The notes beneath the pieces were generated by a model, which was not told the origin of the DNA, did not search any database, and saw only the letters and a program-made list of their open reading frames with translations. This document shows, piece by piece, positions 1 to 8,562 of a stretch of DNA of 64,000 nucleotides. Where the stretch lies: the NCBI RefSeq assembly GCF_023008405.1, contig NZ_CP095376.1, positions 5,994,501-6,058,500 of the forward strand, read 5' to 3'. The stretch's first letter is position 1, and every line of letters starts with the position of its first letter. Source of the DNA: Amycolatopsis sp. FBCC-B4732 (lineage in GTDB: Bacteria; Actinomycetota; Actinomycetes; Mycobacteriales; Pseudonocardiaceae). The position numbers and the translations under genes were made by a program.

Positions 1-215
1 GGGGTCGCGACGGTCCAGGCGAGCTGGCCCCCGCCGTGCGCGGCGAGGCGCTGGGCGATTTCGGGCGGTGCGGCGACGGCGACCGGGACACCGTCGGGCG
101 CGACGGTGGCCTGCGCGCCGAAGGTGAGGAACCCGAGCACCACCGCCACCAGCGCGCCGGCCGCGGCGGCGACCAGGGCGAGCGCCCCGGCGGGGCGCCG
201 GACAGGACCGGTCAT
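1..215 (-). CDS. Membrane protein, C-terminus cut off by window edge
   Basis: Only the first 71 codons are present; the gene runs off the left edge. The start ATG at 215 follows a good Shine-Dalgarno (ctggaggttgtc). The product begins with a short basic stretch (MTGPVRRPAG) and one long hydrophobic segment at about residues 9-37, then an extracytoplasmic stretch with APDGVPVAVAAPPE. This layout is like the N-terminus of YhgE/Pip or ABC-2-type membrane proteins, but too little is visible to name a family. It is divergent from the HAD gene across a 100-base gap that holds two palindromes, so it is probably under a nearby repressor. Confidence 0.65.
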   Translation of the reverse strand, partial: MTGPVRRPAGALALVAAAAGALVAVVLGFLTFGAQATVAPDGVPVAVAAPPEIAQRLAAHGGGQLAWTVAT

Positions 216-241
216 GACAACCTCCAGTTATTCGTCGCTTG

Positions 242-289
242 TTGAATTCAAGCTACGACGTCCTCGCCCCAGCAGTCAACACGTGTTGA
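242..289. promoter_or_regulatory. Two palindromes in divergent promoter region (operator candidates)
   Basis: A 10-base perfect palindrome TTGAATTCAA (242-251) and a 14-base perfect palindrome TCAACACGTGTTGA (276-289) share the core TGTTGAAT. Both lie in the 100-base gap between the divergent membrane-protein gene (start 215) and the HAD gene (start 316). Paired palindromes here fit a TetR-type dimeric repressor. The regulator is not visible in the window. Confidence 0.4.
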
Positions 290-315
290 ATAGCGACCCC
301 GGTAGCCTCGATCCC

Positions 316-1011
316 GTGACGAAGAAGCGGCTGGTGCTCTGGGACATCGACCACACCCTCGTGGACTTCACCGAGCTGGGTTCGGCCTGGTACGCGACGG
401 CGTTCACCGCCGCGACCGGGGCGACCCTGCGCGTCAACCCCGTGTTCGGGGGCCGCACGGAGCTCGCCACGACGACCGACCTGCTCACCGCGAACGGCTT
501 CGAGGCCGCGCCGGAGACGATCGAGGCGCTGTTCAAGGCCCTGGTCGCGGAGTCCGAACGCGCGGCGCACCGCTTCCCGGTGGAGGCCCGCGTGCTGCCG
601 GGCGCGGCCGAGGCGCTGACCGCGTTCGCCGGGCACGACGGTGTCGTCCAGACGCTGGTCACCGGCAACCTGCCGGAGATCTCCCGGCACAAGCTCGTCG
701 CGTTCGGCCTCCAGGAGCACCTCGACCTGGAGATCGGCGGCTACGGCACGCTCTCGGTGCACCGCCCGGACCTGGTCCCGCACGCGATGGGGCTGGCGGC
801 GGCCAAGCACGGCACCGAGTTCGACGCCGACGAGGTCGTCGTCATCGGTGACACCCCCAACGACGTCAAGGCGGCGCTGGACAACGGCGCGGTCTCCGTC
901 GCCGTCGCGACCGGCCACTTCTCCGCCGGGGAACTGTCCGCGGCGGGCGCGCACACCGTGCTGCCGGACCTGGCCGACACCGACGCCGTCCGGGCCGCCG
1001 TCCTCCGCTGA
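316..1011 (+). CDS. HAD-superfamily hydrolase (phosphoglycolate phosphatase-like)
   Basis: A 231-residue cytosolic HAD phosphatase. Motif I is WDIDHTLVDF near the N-terminus (nucleophile Asp and general-acid Asp), motif II is the Thr in TLVTGNLPE, and the C-terminal motif is VIGDTPNDVKAA. An alpha-helical cap sits between motifs I and II, as in phosphoglycolate and pyrophosphate phosphatases. The substrate cannot be read from sequence. The GTG at 316 is chosen because the protein then starts one strand before motif I and because TAGCCT (303-308) lies 7 bases upstream, as in a leaderless promoter. The open frame continues upstream to 106 but that stretch is not HAD-like. Confidence 0.9.
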   Translation: MTKKRLVLWDIDHTLVDFTELGSAWYATAFTAATGATLRVNPVFGGRTELATTTDLLTANGFEAAPETIEALFKALVAESERAAHRFPVEARVLPGAAEALTAFAGHDGVVQTLVTGNLPEISRHKLVAFGLQEHLDLEIGGYGTLSVHRPDLVPHAMGLAAAKHGTEFDADEVVVIGDTPNDVKAALDNGAVSVAVATGHFSAGELSAAGAHTVLPDLADTDAVRAAVLR

Positions 1012-1014
1012 CAT

Positions 1015-1066
1015 CCTCCTGAGGAGGGGGAAACCCCTCAGTCGAAAGGACGACTCCCCTAGGGGA
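1015..1066 (+). promoter_or_regulatory. Palindromes between HAD and rhomboid-LPG genes
   Basis: Right after the HAD stop there is a palindrome CCTCCTGAGGAGG (1015-1027), followed by GGGG-AAA-CCCC and then a second palindrome TCCCCTAGGGGA (1055-1066). The first could be a weak terminator. The second, about 55 bases before the next start codon, could be an operator for a response regulator. Neither has a T-run. Confidence 0.3.
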
Positions 1067-1121
1067 AATCTCGTCCCCATGCCCGATGTCCACGGGCGCC
1101 ACCGCTCGACAGACTCTTCCC

Positions 1122-3245
1122 ATGACTCAAACAGGGGCGGCGGGGAAGCTCGCCGGAGGGGGACGCGTCCGGGGGACCGTCGCGGTGCTCAGAGAGCGGC
1201 TGCCGTTCACCAGCAGCGTCACGGCCGCCATGCTCGTGCTCGCCGTCGCGTCCGGCGCGCTCTGGAGCGCGGCCGAAGACCGCGCGGCCTACCCGTTCAT
1301 CGCCTACGGCCTGCCGTCGCTGGAAGCGGGCCGGTGGTGGACCATGCTCACCGGGCCGTTCTTCGCCGTCATCCCCTGGTACTACCTCCCGATGGTCGGC
1401 AGCTTCGCGCTCTTCGCCGGCTTCGCCGAGTGGCAGCTGGGCACGCGGCGGGCAATGGCCGTGACCATCGGCGGCCAGCTCGCCTCCGTGCTCGTCGCCA
1501 CCCAGTTCCTCGCACTGTGCCGCAACTCCGGCTGGCTGTGGGCCGAGCGGGTCGCGGGCAGCCTCGACGTCGGGTTCTCCGGCGGCGCGCTCGCCGCGGT
1601 CGCGGTCGCCAGCGCGACGCTGCGGCCGCCGTGGGCGCTGCGGCTGCGGGCCGGGCTGTGCGTGTACGCCGGCGTCGCGATCGTCTACGTCGGCACCCTG
1701 GCCGACCTCGTGCACTTCTTCGCGCTGCTGCTCGCGATCCCGCTCGGCAAGCGGCTCGTCGGCCGGCACCGCGCCGGGGAAACGACGGGCCCGAACCTGC
1801 GGGAATGGCGGCTGCTGGCCGTCGCGGGGCTGCTGCTGCTCACCGTCGCCGAGATCGTGATGTTCCTCGTGCCGGGCGATGGCCCGTTCGGCTCGGCCGA
1901 AGGGGTTTCGCTGTCGGCGCCGGAGCTGGCGGTCCTGGTGGTGCTCGTGGTGCCGATGCTCAACGGGCTGCGCCGGGGCGGGCGCGTCGCGTGGCGCTGG
2001 GCCGTCGCGCTGTCGGCTTTCGTGACGCTGCAAGGGCTCGCCGTCGCCACGCTCGTCGGGCTGGCCGACGTCTTCGGCGGGGACTACGACACCGAGGGCC
2101 TGCCGCTGTTCTTCGTCGACAATCTCTTGTGGACGGTCGAGCTGGGCGTCCTGATCGCCGCCCGCCACGCCTTCCGCGTGCCTTCGCGACGCCGGCTGCG
2201 GCGCCACGCGCAGGGCCCGGGGCCCGCGCTGGCGCGCACGCTCCTGGGCCACCACGGCGGCAGCACGCTGTCGTGGATGACGACCTGGCCGCGCAACACT
2301 TACTTCGTCCGTGCAGACGGCCGGTCCTACCTCGCCTACCGGCGGCACGCGGGGGTCGCGGTCGCGCTCGGCGACCCGATCGCGCCGGACGGCACCGCGG
2401 CGGCCACGGTCACCGAGTTCACCACGATGTGCGAAAACTCCGGCCTGGTGCCGTGCGTGTTCTCGGCGACGGAGGCCACCGTCGCGGCGACGCGCGAGCA
2501 GGGCTGGCAGCACGTCCAGGTCGCCGAGGACAACGTGCTGGACCTCGAGGGCCTCGAGTTCCGCGGCAAGGCGTGGCAAGACGTCCGGTCCGCGCTGAAC
2601 AAGGCCGCCAAGCAGCAGATCGACTTCCGGCTGGTGCGCTTGGCCGACCAGCCGGAACCCATCCTCGCCCAGGTCCGGGCCCTCTCGGAGGAGTGGATCG
2701 CCGACAAGGGCATGCCGGAGATGGGCTTCACCCTCGGCGGGCTCGACGAGGCGATGGACCCGGCCACCCGGGTCGGCCTCGCGGTCGACGCGGAGGGCAC
2801 CGTCCACGGCGTGACGTCGTGGCTCCCGGTCCACACCGGCGCGGGCAAGATCGGCGGCTGGACGCTCGACGTCATGCGCCGCAGCGCCCACGGCTTCCGC
2901 CCGGTGATGGAGTTCCTCATCGCCTCGGCCTGCCTGGCGTTCCGGGAAGAGGGCGCGCGGTTCGTCTCGCTGTCGGGCGCACCCCTGGCCCGCAGCGGCT
3001 CCGGCTCGGCGCGGCCGGTGGACCGGGCACTGGAGTCGCTGGGCCGCGTGATGGAGCCGTACTACGGTTTCCGCTCGCTGCACGCGTTCAAGGCGAAGTT
3101 CCAGCCGCGCCACGTCCCGCTGTACCTGGCGTTCCGCGACGAAGCCGACCTCCCCCGGATCGGGCTGGCGCTGAGCCGGGCGTACCTGCCGGACGTCCGC
3201 CTGCGGGAGCTGGCGAAGCTGGTCAGCAGCTCTCGGGCACGCTGA
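1122..3245 (+). CDS. Rhomboid-like membrane protein fused to DUF2156 / aminoacyl-phosphatidylglycerol synthase domain
   Basis: About 707 residues. The N-terminal half (about 30-360) is polytopic. Its first part reads like a rhomboid: GRWWTMLTGPF, then GFSGG with Ser153 and a later His198 in DLVHFFALL, the order of the rhomboid Ser/His dyad. The C-terminal half (about 380-700) is the soluble GNAT-fold domain of LysPG synthases (MprF C-terminus, DUF2156), including GKAWQDVRSALNKA and the RFVSLSGAPLA strand. The family transfers amino acids from aminoacyl-tRNA to membrane lipid; here the acceptor is inferred. The start at 1122 has CAGACT 6 bases upstream; an in-frame ATG at 1086 is an alternative. 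It ends convergent with the next real gene. Confidence 0.85.
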   Translation: MTQTGAAGKLAGGGRVRGTVAVLRERLPFTSSVTAAMLVLAVASGALWSAAEDRAAYPFIAYGLPSLEAGRWWTMLTGPFFAVIPWYYLPMVGSFALFAGFAEWQLGTRRAMAVTIGGQLASVLVATQFLALCRNSGWLWAERVAGSLDVGFSGGALAAVAVASATLRPPWALRLRAGLCVYAGVAIVYVGTLADLVHFFALLLAIPLGKRLVGRHRAGETTGPNLREWRLLAVAGLLLLTVAEIVMFLVPGDGPFGSAEGVSLSAPELAVLVVLVVPMLNGLRRGGRVAWRWAVALSAFVTLQGLAVATLVGLADVFGGDYDTEGLPLFFVDNLLWTVELGVLIAARHAFRVPSRRRLRRHAQGPGPALARTLLGHHGGSTLSWMTTWPRNTYFVRADGRSYLAYRRHAGVAVALGDPIAPDGTAAATVTEFTTMCENSGLVPCVFSATEATVAATREQGWQHVQVAEDNVLDLEGLEFRGKAWQDVRSALNKAAKQQIDFRLVRLADQPEPILAQVRALSEEWIADKGMPEMGFTLGGLDEAMDPATRVGLAVDAEGTVHGVTSWLPVHTGAGKIGGWTLDVMRRSAHGFRPVMEFLIASACLAFREEGARFVSLSGAPLARSGSGSARPVDRALESLGRVMEPYYGFRSLHAFKAKFQPRHVPLYLAFRDEADLPRIGLALSRAYLPDVRLRELAKLVSSSRAR

Positions 3246-3267
3246 TCCGCAGGGGGAAGGGGTCGAA

Positions 3268-3438
3268 CTAGACGACGACGTGGTGGACCGCCTCGGCATC
3301 GGCGTCGGCGTCGGCGATCAGCGCGGTGCCGTCGTCCTCGCCCGCCTCGGTCCACGCGGTGACCTTCGCGGCCTGTTCCCTGCCGCTCGCGCAGTTCCCG
3401 CCGATGCCGGGGCCGGACGAGCCGTCTGTCCGCGTCAC
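3268..3438 (-). CDS. Doubtful small ORF, 56 aa
   Basis: This open frame in the 224-base convergent gap between the fusion protein and the DUF gene begins with GTG at 3438 and has a protein-like composition (acidic, GTALIADADADAEAV near the end). No Shine-Dalgarno and no family were recognised. It could be a real small protein, the decayed end of an older gene, or chance in high-GC DNA. Confidence 0.2.
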   Translation of the reverse strand: MTRTDGSSGPGIGGNCASGREQAAKVTAWTEAGEDDGTALIADADADAEAVHHVVV

Positions 3439-3469
3439 CGCCCATGCGGGCGGCCTGCCGAATTTCCGG

Positions 3470-4378
3470 CTAGCGGTAGGTGGTCGGCGGCGGAGTCGTC
3501 GTGCCGCGGTCGGCCGGCGGCACGAACCGGTAGCTCCGCACGATCCCGACCAGGTCGTCACGCACCGAAGGGCCGCCCCGGTCGCTGTCCGCGTACGCCA
3601 CCACGATCCCGGCCGTCCCCGAGTCCCCGCCGAACGCCATCGCCGCCACGAGCGCGTGCTTCGCCGCGCACTCCCCCGTTTCCGTGGGGACGACTTCCGC
3701 GACGACGATCCGCGACGGCGCTTTCGTCCCGTCGGCCTTCGTGAGCTGTGCGTCGGTCCCGGCGCCGGCGGTCACCGCGGCAAGCGGACCGTCGACCGGG
3801 CTGAACGCGCTGACCCCGACGTCGGTGACCGCCTTCCGGGCCGCCGCGTCGAGATCGGTCAGCGGCTCCGTGGACACGCCGGCGCCACCGAGGTCGCTGG
3901 TGCCGCAGAAGTGCTCGCCCAGGAACGCGCTCGTGATCAGGCGGAGCCCCGGGATCGCGCCGGTCTGCTCCCAGCCGTGCAGCGTGCCGGGTTCGGGCTT
4001 CCAGTTCGGCGGGACGTCGTAGGCGTAGGAACCGTCGCGGCCGGCCACCGACTGCCAGCCCGTGACCACCGGCGGAACCGCTGCGCGCGGCGAGGGCGTG
4101 ACCACCACCGGCGAACGCGGCGACGGCGTCGAGGACGCGTCACGCGGCTTGCCGACGCCCAGCGCGTTGAGCACCCCGGCGACCAGCGCGATGAACACCA
4201 GACCGAACCACGGCGCCCGCCGCCACTTCAGCGGCTTCGCGGCCGGGCGGATCCGCTTCGGCCGCGCGCGCTGGACCTCCGGCGCGTCCGCGGGTTCGTA
4301 ACCGCCGAACCCGCGGAGCGCCGCGTTGTCCTCGTACCCGGGCTTCGGGTCGTCGGATCGCCGGTGGAACCGGGCCAT
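3470..4378 (-). CDS. Single-pass membrane-anchored protein, unknown function
   Basis: This 302-residue protein has a cytoplasmic, Arg/Lys-rich N-terminus (about 1-50), one membrane helix (APWFGLVFIALVAGVLNALG, about 54-73), a Ser/Thr/Pro linker and an extracytoplasmic domain of about 200 residues. That domain starts with a WQSV...DVPPNWKPEPG motif typical of actinobacterial lipoprotein-like domains that look like surface-exposed solute or stress proteins. It has two Cys residues (HFCGT, GECAA) that may form a disulphide. The start overlaps the proS stop (TGATG), so it is translationally coupled to proS. The coupling is probably positional rather than functional. Confidence 0.8.
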   Translation of the reverse strand: MARFHRRSDDPKPGYEDNAALRGFGGYEPADAPEVQRARPKRIRPAAKPLKWRRAPWFGLVFIALVAGVLNALGVGKPRDASSTPSPRSPVVVTPSPRAAVPPVVTGWQSVAGRDGSYAYDVPPNWKPEPGTLHGWEQTGAIPGLRLITSAFLGEHFCGTSDLGGAGVSTEPLTDLDAAARKAVTDVGVSAFSPVDGPLAAVTAGAGTDAQLTKADGTKAPSRIVVAEVVPTETGECAAKHALVAAMAFGGDSGTAGIVVAYADSDRGGPSVRDDLVGIVRSYRFVPPADRGTTTPPPTTYR

Positions 4379-6126
4379 CAGGACCGGACGAGCTTCACCA
4401 GGTGCTCGACGACGGCGTCGACCGCGATCTCCTCGCGCTCGCCCGTCCGCCGGTCCTTGACCTCGACGACGCCGTTGGCCAGGCCGCGCCCGACCACGAG
4501 GATGGTCGGCACACCGACCAGCTCGGCGTCGGCGAACTTGACCCCGGGCGTCGCCTTGCGGTCGTCGAGGATGATCTCCAGACCGGCGTTGTCCAGCTCG
4601 GCGGCGATCTTCTCGGCGCCGGCGCGCACCGCGTCGTCCTTGCCCGCGATGACGACGTGCACGTCGAACGGCGACACTTCGCGCGGCCAGATCAGGCCGA
4701 GGTCGTCGTGGTTCTGCTCGGCGAGCACGCCGACCAGCCGCGAGACGCCGACGCCGTACGAGCCCATCGTGATCCGGATCGGCTTGGAGTCCGGGCCCAG
4801 CGCGTCCAGCTCGAACGCGTCCGCGTACTTGCGGCCCAGCTGGAAGATGTGCCCGATCTCGATGCCGCGCGCGGCGACCAGGGTGCCCTGGCCGTCCGGC
4901 GACGCGTCGCCCTCGCGGACCTCGGCGGCCTCGATCGTGCCGTCCGGGGTGAAGTCGCGGCCGGCCAGCAGGTCCACTACGTGGTGGTCGACCTTGTCGG
5001 CGCCGGTGACCCAGGCGGTGCCGGGGACGATCCGGGGGTCGGCGAGGTAGCGCACGCCGTTGTCCTGCAGCGCCTTCGGGCCGATGTAGCCCTTGACCAG
5101 GAACGGGTTCTTCGCGAAGTCGGCCTCTTCGAGCAGCGCCACCTCGGCGGGCTCCAGCGACGCTTCGAGGCGCTTCATGTCCACTTCGCGGTCACCCGGG
5201 ACCGCGACGCAGACCAGGTCCCACTCCTTCGCGCCCGGCTGGCGCGTCTTGAGCATGACGTTCTTGAGTGTGTCCGCGGCGGTGAACTCGCGGCCGAGCC
5301 CGGCCGCGTTGAGGAAGTTCACCAGCGACTCGATGGTCGGCGTGTTCGGCGTGTGGTGCACCTGCGCCTCGGGGCGGCCCTCGATCGGCTGCGCGGGCGG
5401 CGGGGGCGTCACGACGGCTTCGACGTTCGCCGCGTAACCGGAGTCCGTGCTGCGGACGTAGGTGTCCTCGCCCGTCTCGGCGACCGCGAGGAACTCCTCG
5501 GACGCCGAGCCGCCCATCGCGCCCGACGTCGCCTTCACGACGACGTACTCGAGGCCGAGGCGGTCGAACAGCTTCGTGTAGGCGTCGCGGTGGGCCTGGT
5601 AGGAGCGCTCCAGGCCCTCGTCGTCGAGGTCGAAGGAGTAGGAGTCCTTCATGACGAACTCGCGGCCGCGCAGGATGCCTGCGCGGGGGCGCGCTTCGTC
5701 GCGGTACTTGGTCTGGATCTGGTACAGCGTGACCGGGTAGTCGCGGTACGAGCTGTACTCGCCCTTCACGGTCAGCGTGAAGAGCTCTTCGTGCGTCGGG
5801 CCGAGCAGGTAGTCGGCGCCCTTGCGGTCCTTGAGGCGGAAGAGGCTGTCGCCGTACTCGGTCCAGCGGCCGGTCGCCTCGTAGGGCTCCTTCGGCAGCA
5901 GCGCGGGGAACTGGATCTCCTGCGCGCCGATGGCGTTCATCTCGTCACGCACGACGTTCTCGACGCGCCGCAGCACCCGCAGGCCCAGCGGCAGCCAGGA
6001 GTACCCGCCCGGGGCGACCCGGCGGACGTAGCCGGCGCGTACCAGGAGCCGGTGGCTCGGTACCTCGGCGTCCGCCGGATCCTCGCGCAACGTGCGAAGG
6101 AACAACGACGAAGTCCTGGTGATCAC
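4378..6126 (-). CDS. proS: Prolyl-tRNA synthetase
   Basis: A 582-residue class II aminoacyl-tRNA synthetase of the bacterial ProS type, charging tRNA-Pro in the cytosol. Visible landmarks are motif 1 ([20 protein letters not shown]), motif 2 ([19 protein letters not shown]), the inserted editing domain in the middle of the protein (about 230-400, including [12 protein letters not shown] just before it), motif 3 ([18 protein letters not shown]) and the C-terminal anticodon-binding domain. The length is normal for this type. The GTG start at 6126 gives the usual [16 protein letters not shown]-terminus. The downstream 302-aa membrane-protein gene overlaps its stop codon. Confidence 0.97.
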   Translation of the reverse strand: MITRTSSLFLRTLREDPADAEVPSHRLLVRAGYVRRVAPGGYSWLPLGLRVLRRVENVVRDEMNAIGAQEIQFPALLPKEPYEATGRWTEYGDSLFRLKDRKGADYLLGPTHEELFTLTVKGEYSSYRDYPVTLYQIQTKYRDEARPRAGILRGREFVMKDSYSFDLDDEGLERSYQAHRDAYTKLFDRLGLEYVVVKATSGAMGGSASEEFLAVAETGEDTYVRSTDSGYAANVEAVVTPPPPAQPIEGRPEAQVHHTPNTPTIESLVNFLNAAGLGREFTAADTLKNVMLKTRQPGAKEWDLVCVAVPGDREVDMKRLEASLEPAEVALLEEADFAKNPFLVKGYIGPKALQDNGVRYLADPRIVPGTAWVTGADKVDHHVVDLLAGRDFTPDGTIEAAEVREGDASPDGQGTLVAARGIEIGHIFQLGRKYADAFELDALGPDSKPIRITMGSYGVGVSRLVGVLAEQNHDDLGLIWPREVSPFDVHVVIAGKDDAVRAGAEKIAAELDNAGLEIILDDRKATPGVKFADAELVGVPTILVVGRGLANGVVEVKDRRTGEREEIAVDAVVEHLVKLVRS

Positions 6127-6248
6127 TGCGGGGCTCCCTGCGCCGGGCGGGTGTGAAAGTCCCGCTCAGGGTAGTCACTCACCCCGCCGTGACTCCAACG
6201 GGTTACTCGGCGGCCGTTTTCGTCGGAGGTCACCGCTAGCTTCGGGGC

Positions 6249-6602
6249 ATGGCGATCCACATGGGCATGATCACGATCGACTGCGCGGACCCGCGCGGTC
6301 TGGCGCAGTTCTGGACGGCAGCGCTCGAGACGACGGTCGCGCAGGACTACGAGGGCGAGTTCCTCATCCTCGCGCCCGCCGAGGGCGGTCTCCCGCTGGC
6401 GCTGCAGCGGGTCCCGGAGCCGAGGGCGGGCAAGAACCGGGTGCACGTCGACTTCGGCGGCGACGATCGCGAGGCCGAGGTGAAACGCCTGGTGGGGCTG
6501 GGTGCGAAGGTGCTCGCGGTGCACCAGGTACCGGGCCTGACCTGGACGGTGCTGGCCGATCCCGAGGGCAACGAGTTCTGCGTTTCGGGAGGTGAGCACT
6601 GA
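6249..6602 (+). CDS. VOC-family (glyoxalase-like) protein
   Basis: A 117-residue single-domain protein of the vicinal oxygen chelate fold. It opens with the typical MGMITIDCADPRGLAQFWTAAL and ends DPEGNEFCVSGG. These proteins include glyoxalases, dioxygenases and antibiotic-binding proteins, and this sequence does not allow a substrate call. TAGCTT (6237-6242) lies 6 bases before the ATG, which suggests a leaderless transcript. It is followed 39 bases later by a co-directional dehydrogenase gene. Confidence 0.85.
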   Translation: MAIHMGMITIDCADPRGLAQFWTAALETTVAQDYEGEFLILAPAEGGLPLALQRVPEPRAGKNRVHVDFGGDDREAEVKRLVGLGAKVLAVHQVPGLTWTVLADPEGNEFCVSGGEH

Positions 6603-6641
6603 GCGCGCGGCGGCGCCCGGCGAGCGGGTAGAAAAGGCGGC

Positions 6642-7544
6642 ATGAGCGCTCGCGTACTGCTGCCCTGGACCGACATCGAGGTGCCGGAAGGGGTCGAAGC
6701 CGCGTACTACGACGGCGGCGAGGCGGTGCCGGACGGCCTCGACGACGTCGAGTTCTACGTGCTGCCCTACGACCGTGGGCCCGAGCCGCCGAAGCTGATC
6801 AAGGAGCTGCCCGCGCTGCGGGTGGTGCAGTCGCTGTCGGCCGGGGTCGAGGCGCTGGTGCCGCTGCTGCCCCCGGGCGTCCGGCTGGCGAACGGGCGCG
6901 GCCTCCACGACCTGAGCGTCGCCGAGCACGCCCTCGCGCTGATCCACGCCGCCCAGCGGGACCTGCCCCGCTGGTTCGCGCAGCAGGCGCGGGGCGAGTG
7001 GGTGCGCGAGCACACGCGGTCGCTGGCCGACAGCCGTGTCCTCCTGATCGGCCACGGCTCGATCGGGCAGGCGATCGAGCGCCAGCTCGTGGCGGCGGAG
7101 GCGGTGGTGACGAGGGTGGCGAGCCGCCCGCGTCCGGACGAAGACGTCCACGGCGTCGCCGAGCTCCCGGAGCTGCTGCCGCACGCCGACATCGTGGTGC
7201 TGATCCTGCCGGACACGCCGGCGACCCGCGGCCTCGTCGGCCGCGCGGAGCTGGCGGCGCTCCCGGACGACGCCCTGGTGGTGAACGTCGGCCGCGGCAC
7301 GGCGATCGACACCGACGCGCTGGTGGCGGAGACCCGCGCCGGCCGGCTGCGCGCGGGCCTCGACGTGACCGACCCGGAACCCCTGCCCGCCGACCATCCA
7401 CTGTGGACGGTTCCGGGCGTGGTGATCACCCCGCACATCGCGGGCGGCTCGGCGTCCTTCTACCCGCGCGCGAAGAAACTGGCGGCCGAACAGCTGCGGC
7501 GGTACGTGCAGGGTGAGGAGTTGCTCAACCTCGTGGAGCACTGA
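6642..7544 (+). CDS. D-2-hydroxyacid dehydrogenase (NAD(P)-dependent)
   Basis: A 300-residue oxidoreductase of the D-isomer 2-hydroxyacid dehydrogenase family. The central Rossmann motif is VLLIGHGSIGQAIERQL. The catalytic triad is visible as Arg in VVNVGRGTAID, Glu in DVTDPEPLPADHPLW and His in ITPHIAGGS. The N-terminal half holds the SLSAGVEALV substrate loop. It is shorter than formate or phosphoglycerate dehydrogenases, so a glyoxylate/hydroxypyruvate or small keto-acid reductase is likely. Its end is 9 bases from the convergent GNAT gene. Confidence 0.92.
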   Translation: MSARVLLPWTDIEVPEGVEAAYYDGGEAVPDGLDDVEFYVLPYDRGPEPPKLIKELPALRVVQSLSAGVEALVPLLPPGVRLANGRGLHDLSVAEHALALIHAAQRDLPRWFAQQARGEWVREHTRSLADSRVLLIGHGSIGQAIERQLVAAEAVVTRVASRPRPDEDVHGVAELPELLPHADIVVLILPDTPATRGLVGRAELAALPDDALVVNVGRGTAIDTDALVAETRAGRLRAGLDVTDPEPLPADHPLWTVPGVVITPHIAGGSASFYPRAKKLAAEQLRRYVQGEELLNLVEH

Positions 7545-7553
7545 GGCTCCGGC

Positions 7554-8507
7554 TCACGCCAGCACGTACACGTACCACTCTTCGGCGACGCGGTACCCGC
7601 ACCGCTCGTAGACACCGAGCGCCCGGTGGGCGTTGTCGACGTCGACGTTGAGCGCCGACCGGTCGAACCCCGCCGCCTTCGCGGCCTGGAGCGTGTGGCC
7701 CAACAGGCCCGAGGCGACCCCGCGCCCGCGCAGCGCTTCGCGCGTTCCGACCCAGCTGGCGTTGAGCTCGCGGATGCCCGTCGCGGCGGCGTCGGACGCG
7801 TAGAAGTGGCTCAGCACGAACGCGAGCACCTTCTCCCCGTCGAGGACGAGGAACGACAGGTCCGGCCGGAAGTCCTTCGAGCCGGTGACCAGGTGCCGCC
7901 ACGCCTCCGGCTCGTAGAGCGTGCTGCCCCAGTGGTCGGCGAACGTGTCGTTGCGCGCGTCCAGGACGGCGCGGTCGTGCTCGAACCCGAACGGCACCGC
8001 CTCGAAGCCGTCCGGCAACGGCGGCTGCGGCAGCAGGTCCGCCAGCCCGACGCGCATGGTCACCATCGTCCGGCGATGCCGGTAGCCCGCTCCGGCGAGC
8101 ACCCCGGCGATCCAGCGCTCGTTCTCGTGCAGACCGTGGTGCAGCTCCAGCGGCGCGCCCGGGAAGGCGCGCTCGTGGACCTCGCGGCTCGTCCGCGAGA
8201 ACCACTCGGCCAGGTGCGCGCCGAGGACGTCGTCGCGGTGGTCCGGGTGCACGATCGACTGGAGCCGGATCATGTGCACGGGGTCGGCGGCGTCACGGCG
8301 GCGGATCAGGCCGTACCCGACGAGCCGGTCGCCCGCGAAGGCGCCGGTCGTGGCGCGGGCCAGGTCGATGCTGGGACCTTCCAGCTCCTCACGGAGGTCT
8401 TCCTCGCTGAAGTGCTCACCCGTCCGGTCGATTTCCTCGGCCGCCGCGTACAGGCGGGTCAGCGCCGGAACGTCGGCGAGCGTCAACGGGCGCCAGGTCA
8501 GGTCCAT
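7554..8507 (-). CDS. Two-domain GNAT acetyltransferase
   Basis: 317 residues that fold as two tandem GNAT domains. The second one carries the acetyl-CoA loop (GTREALRGRGVASGLLGHTLQAAKAAGF) followed by the conserved NVDVDNAHRALGVYERCGYR. The architecture resembles mycothiol synthase and related actinobacterial tandem GNATs, but the normal mshD context is missing, so the substrate is open. TAGCCT (8519-8514 on the minus strand) lies 6 bases before the ATG. The gene is divergent from yaaA across a 55-base gap. Confidence 0.88.
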   Translation of the reverse strand: MDLTWRPLTLADVPALTRLYAAAEEIDRTGEHFSEEDLREELEGPSIDLARATTGAFAGDRLVGYGLIRRRDAADPVHMIRLQSIVHPDHRDDVLGAHLAEWFSRTSREVHERAFPGAPLELHHGLHENERWIAGVLAGAGYRHRRTMVTMRVGLADLLPQPPLPDGFEAVPFGFEHDRAVLDARNDTFADHWGSTLYEPEAWRHLVTGSKDFRPDLSFLVLDGEKVLAFVLSHFYASDAAATGIRELNASWVGTREALRGRGVASGLLGHTLQAAKAAGFDRSALNVDVDNAHRALGVYERCGYRVAEEWYVYVLA

Positions 8508-8562
8508 GCCGGGAGGCTAGGCCGGACGGCGGCGCCCGCGCACCCCGATTTACGCTCGGACC

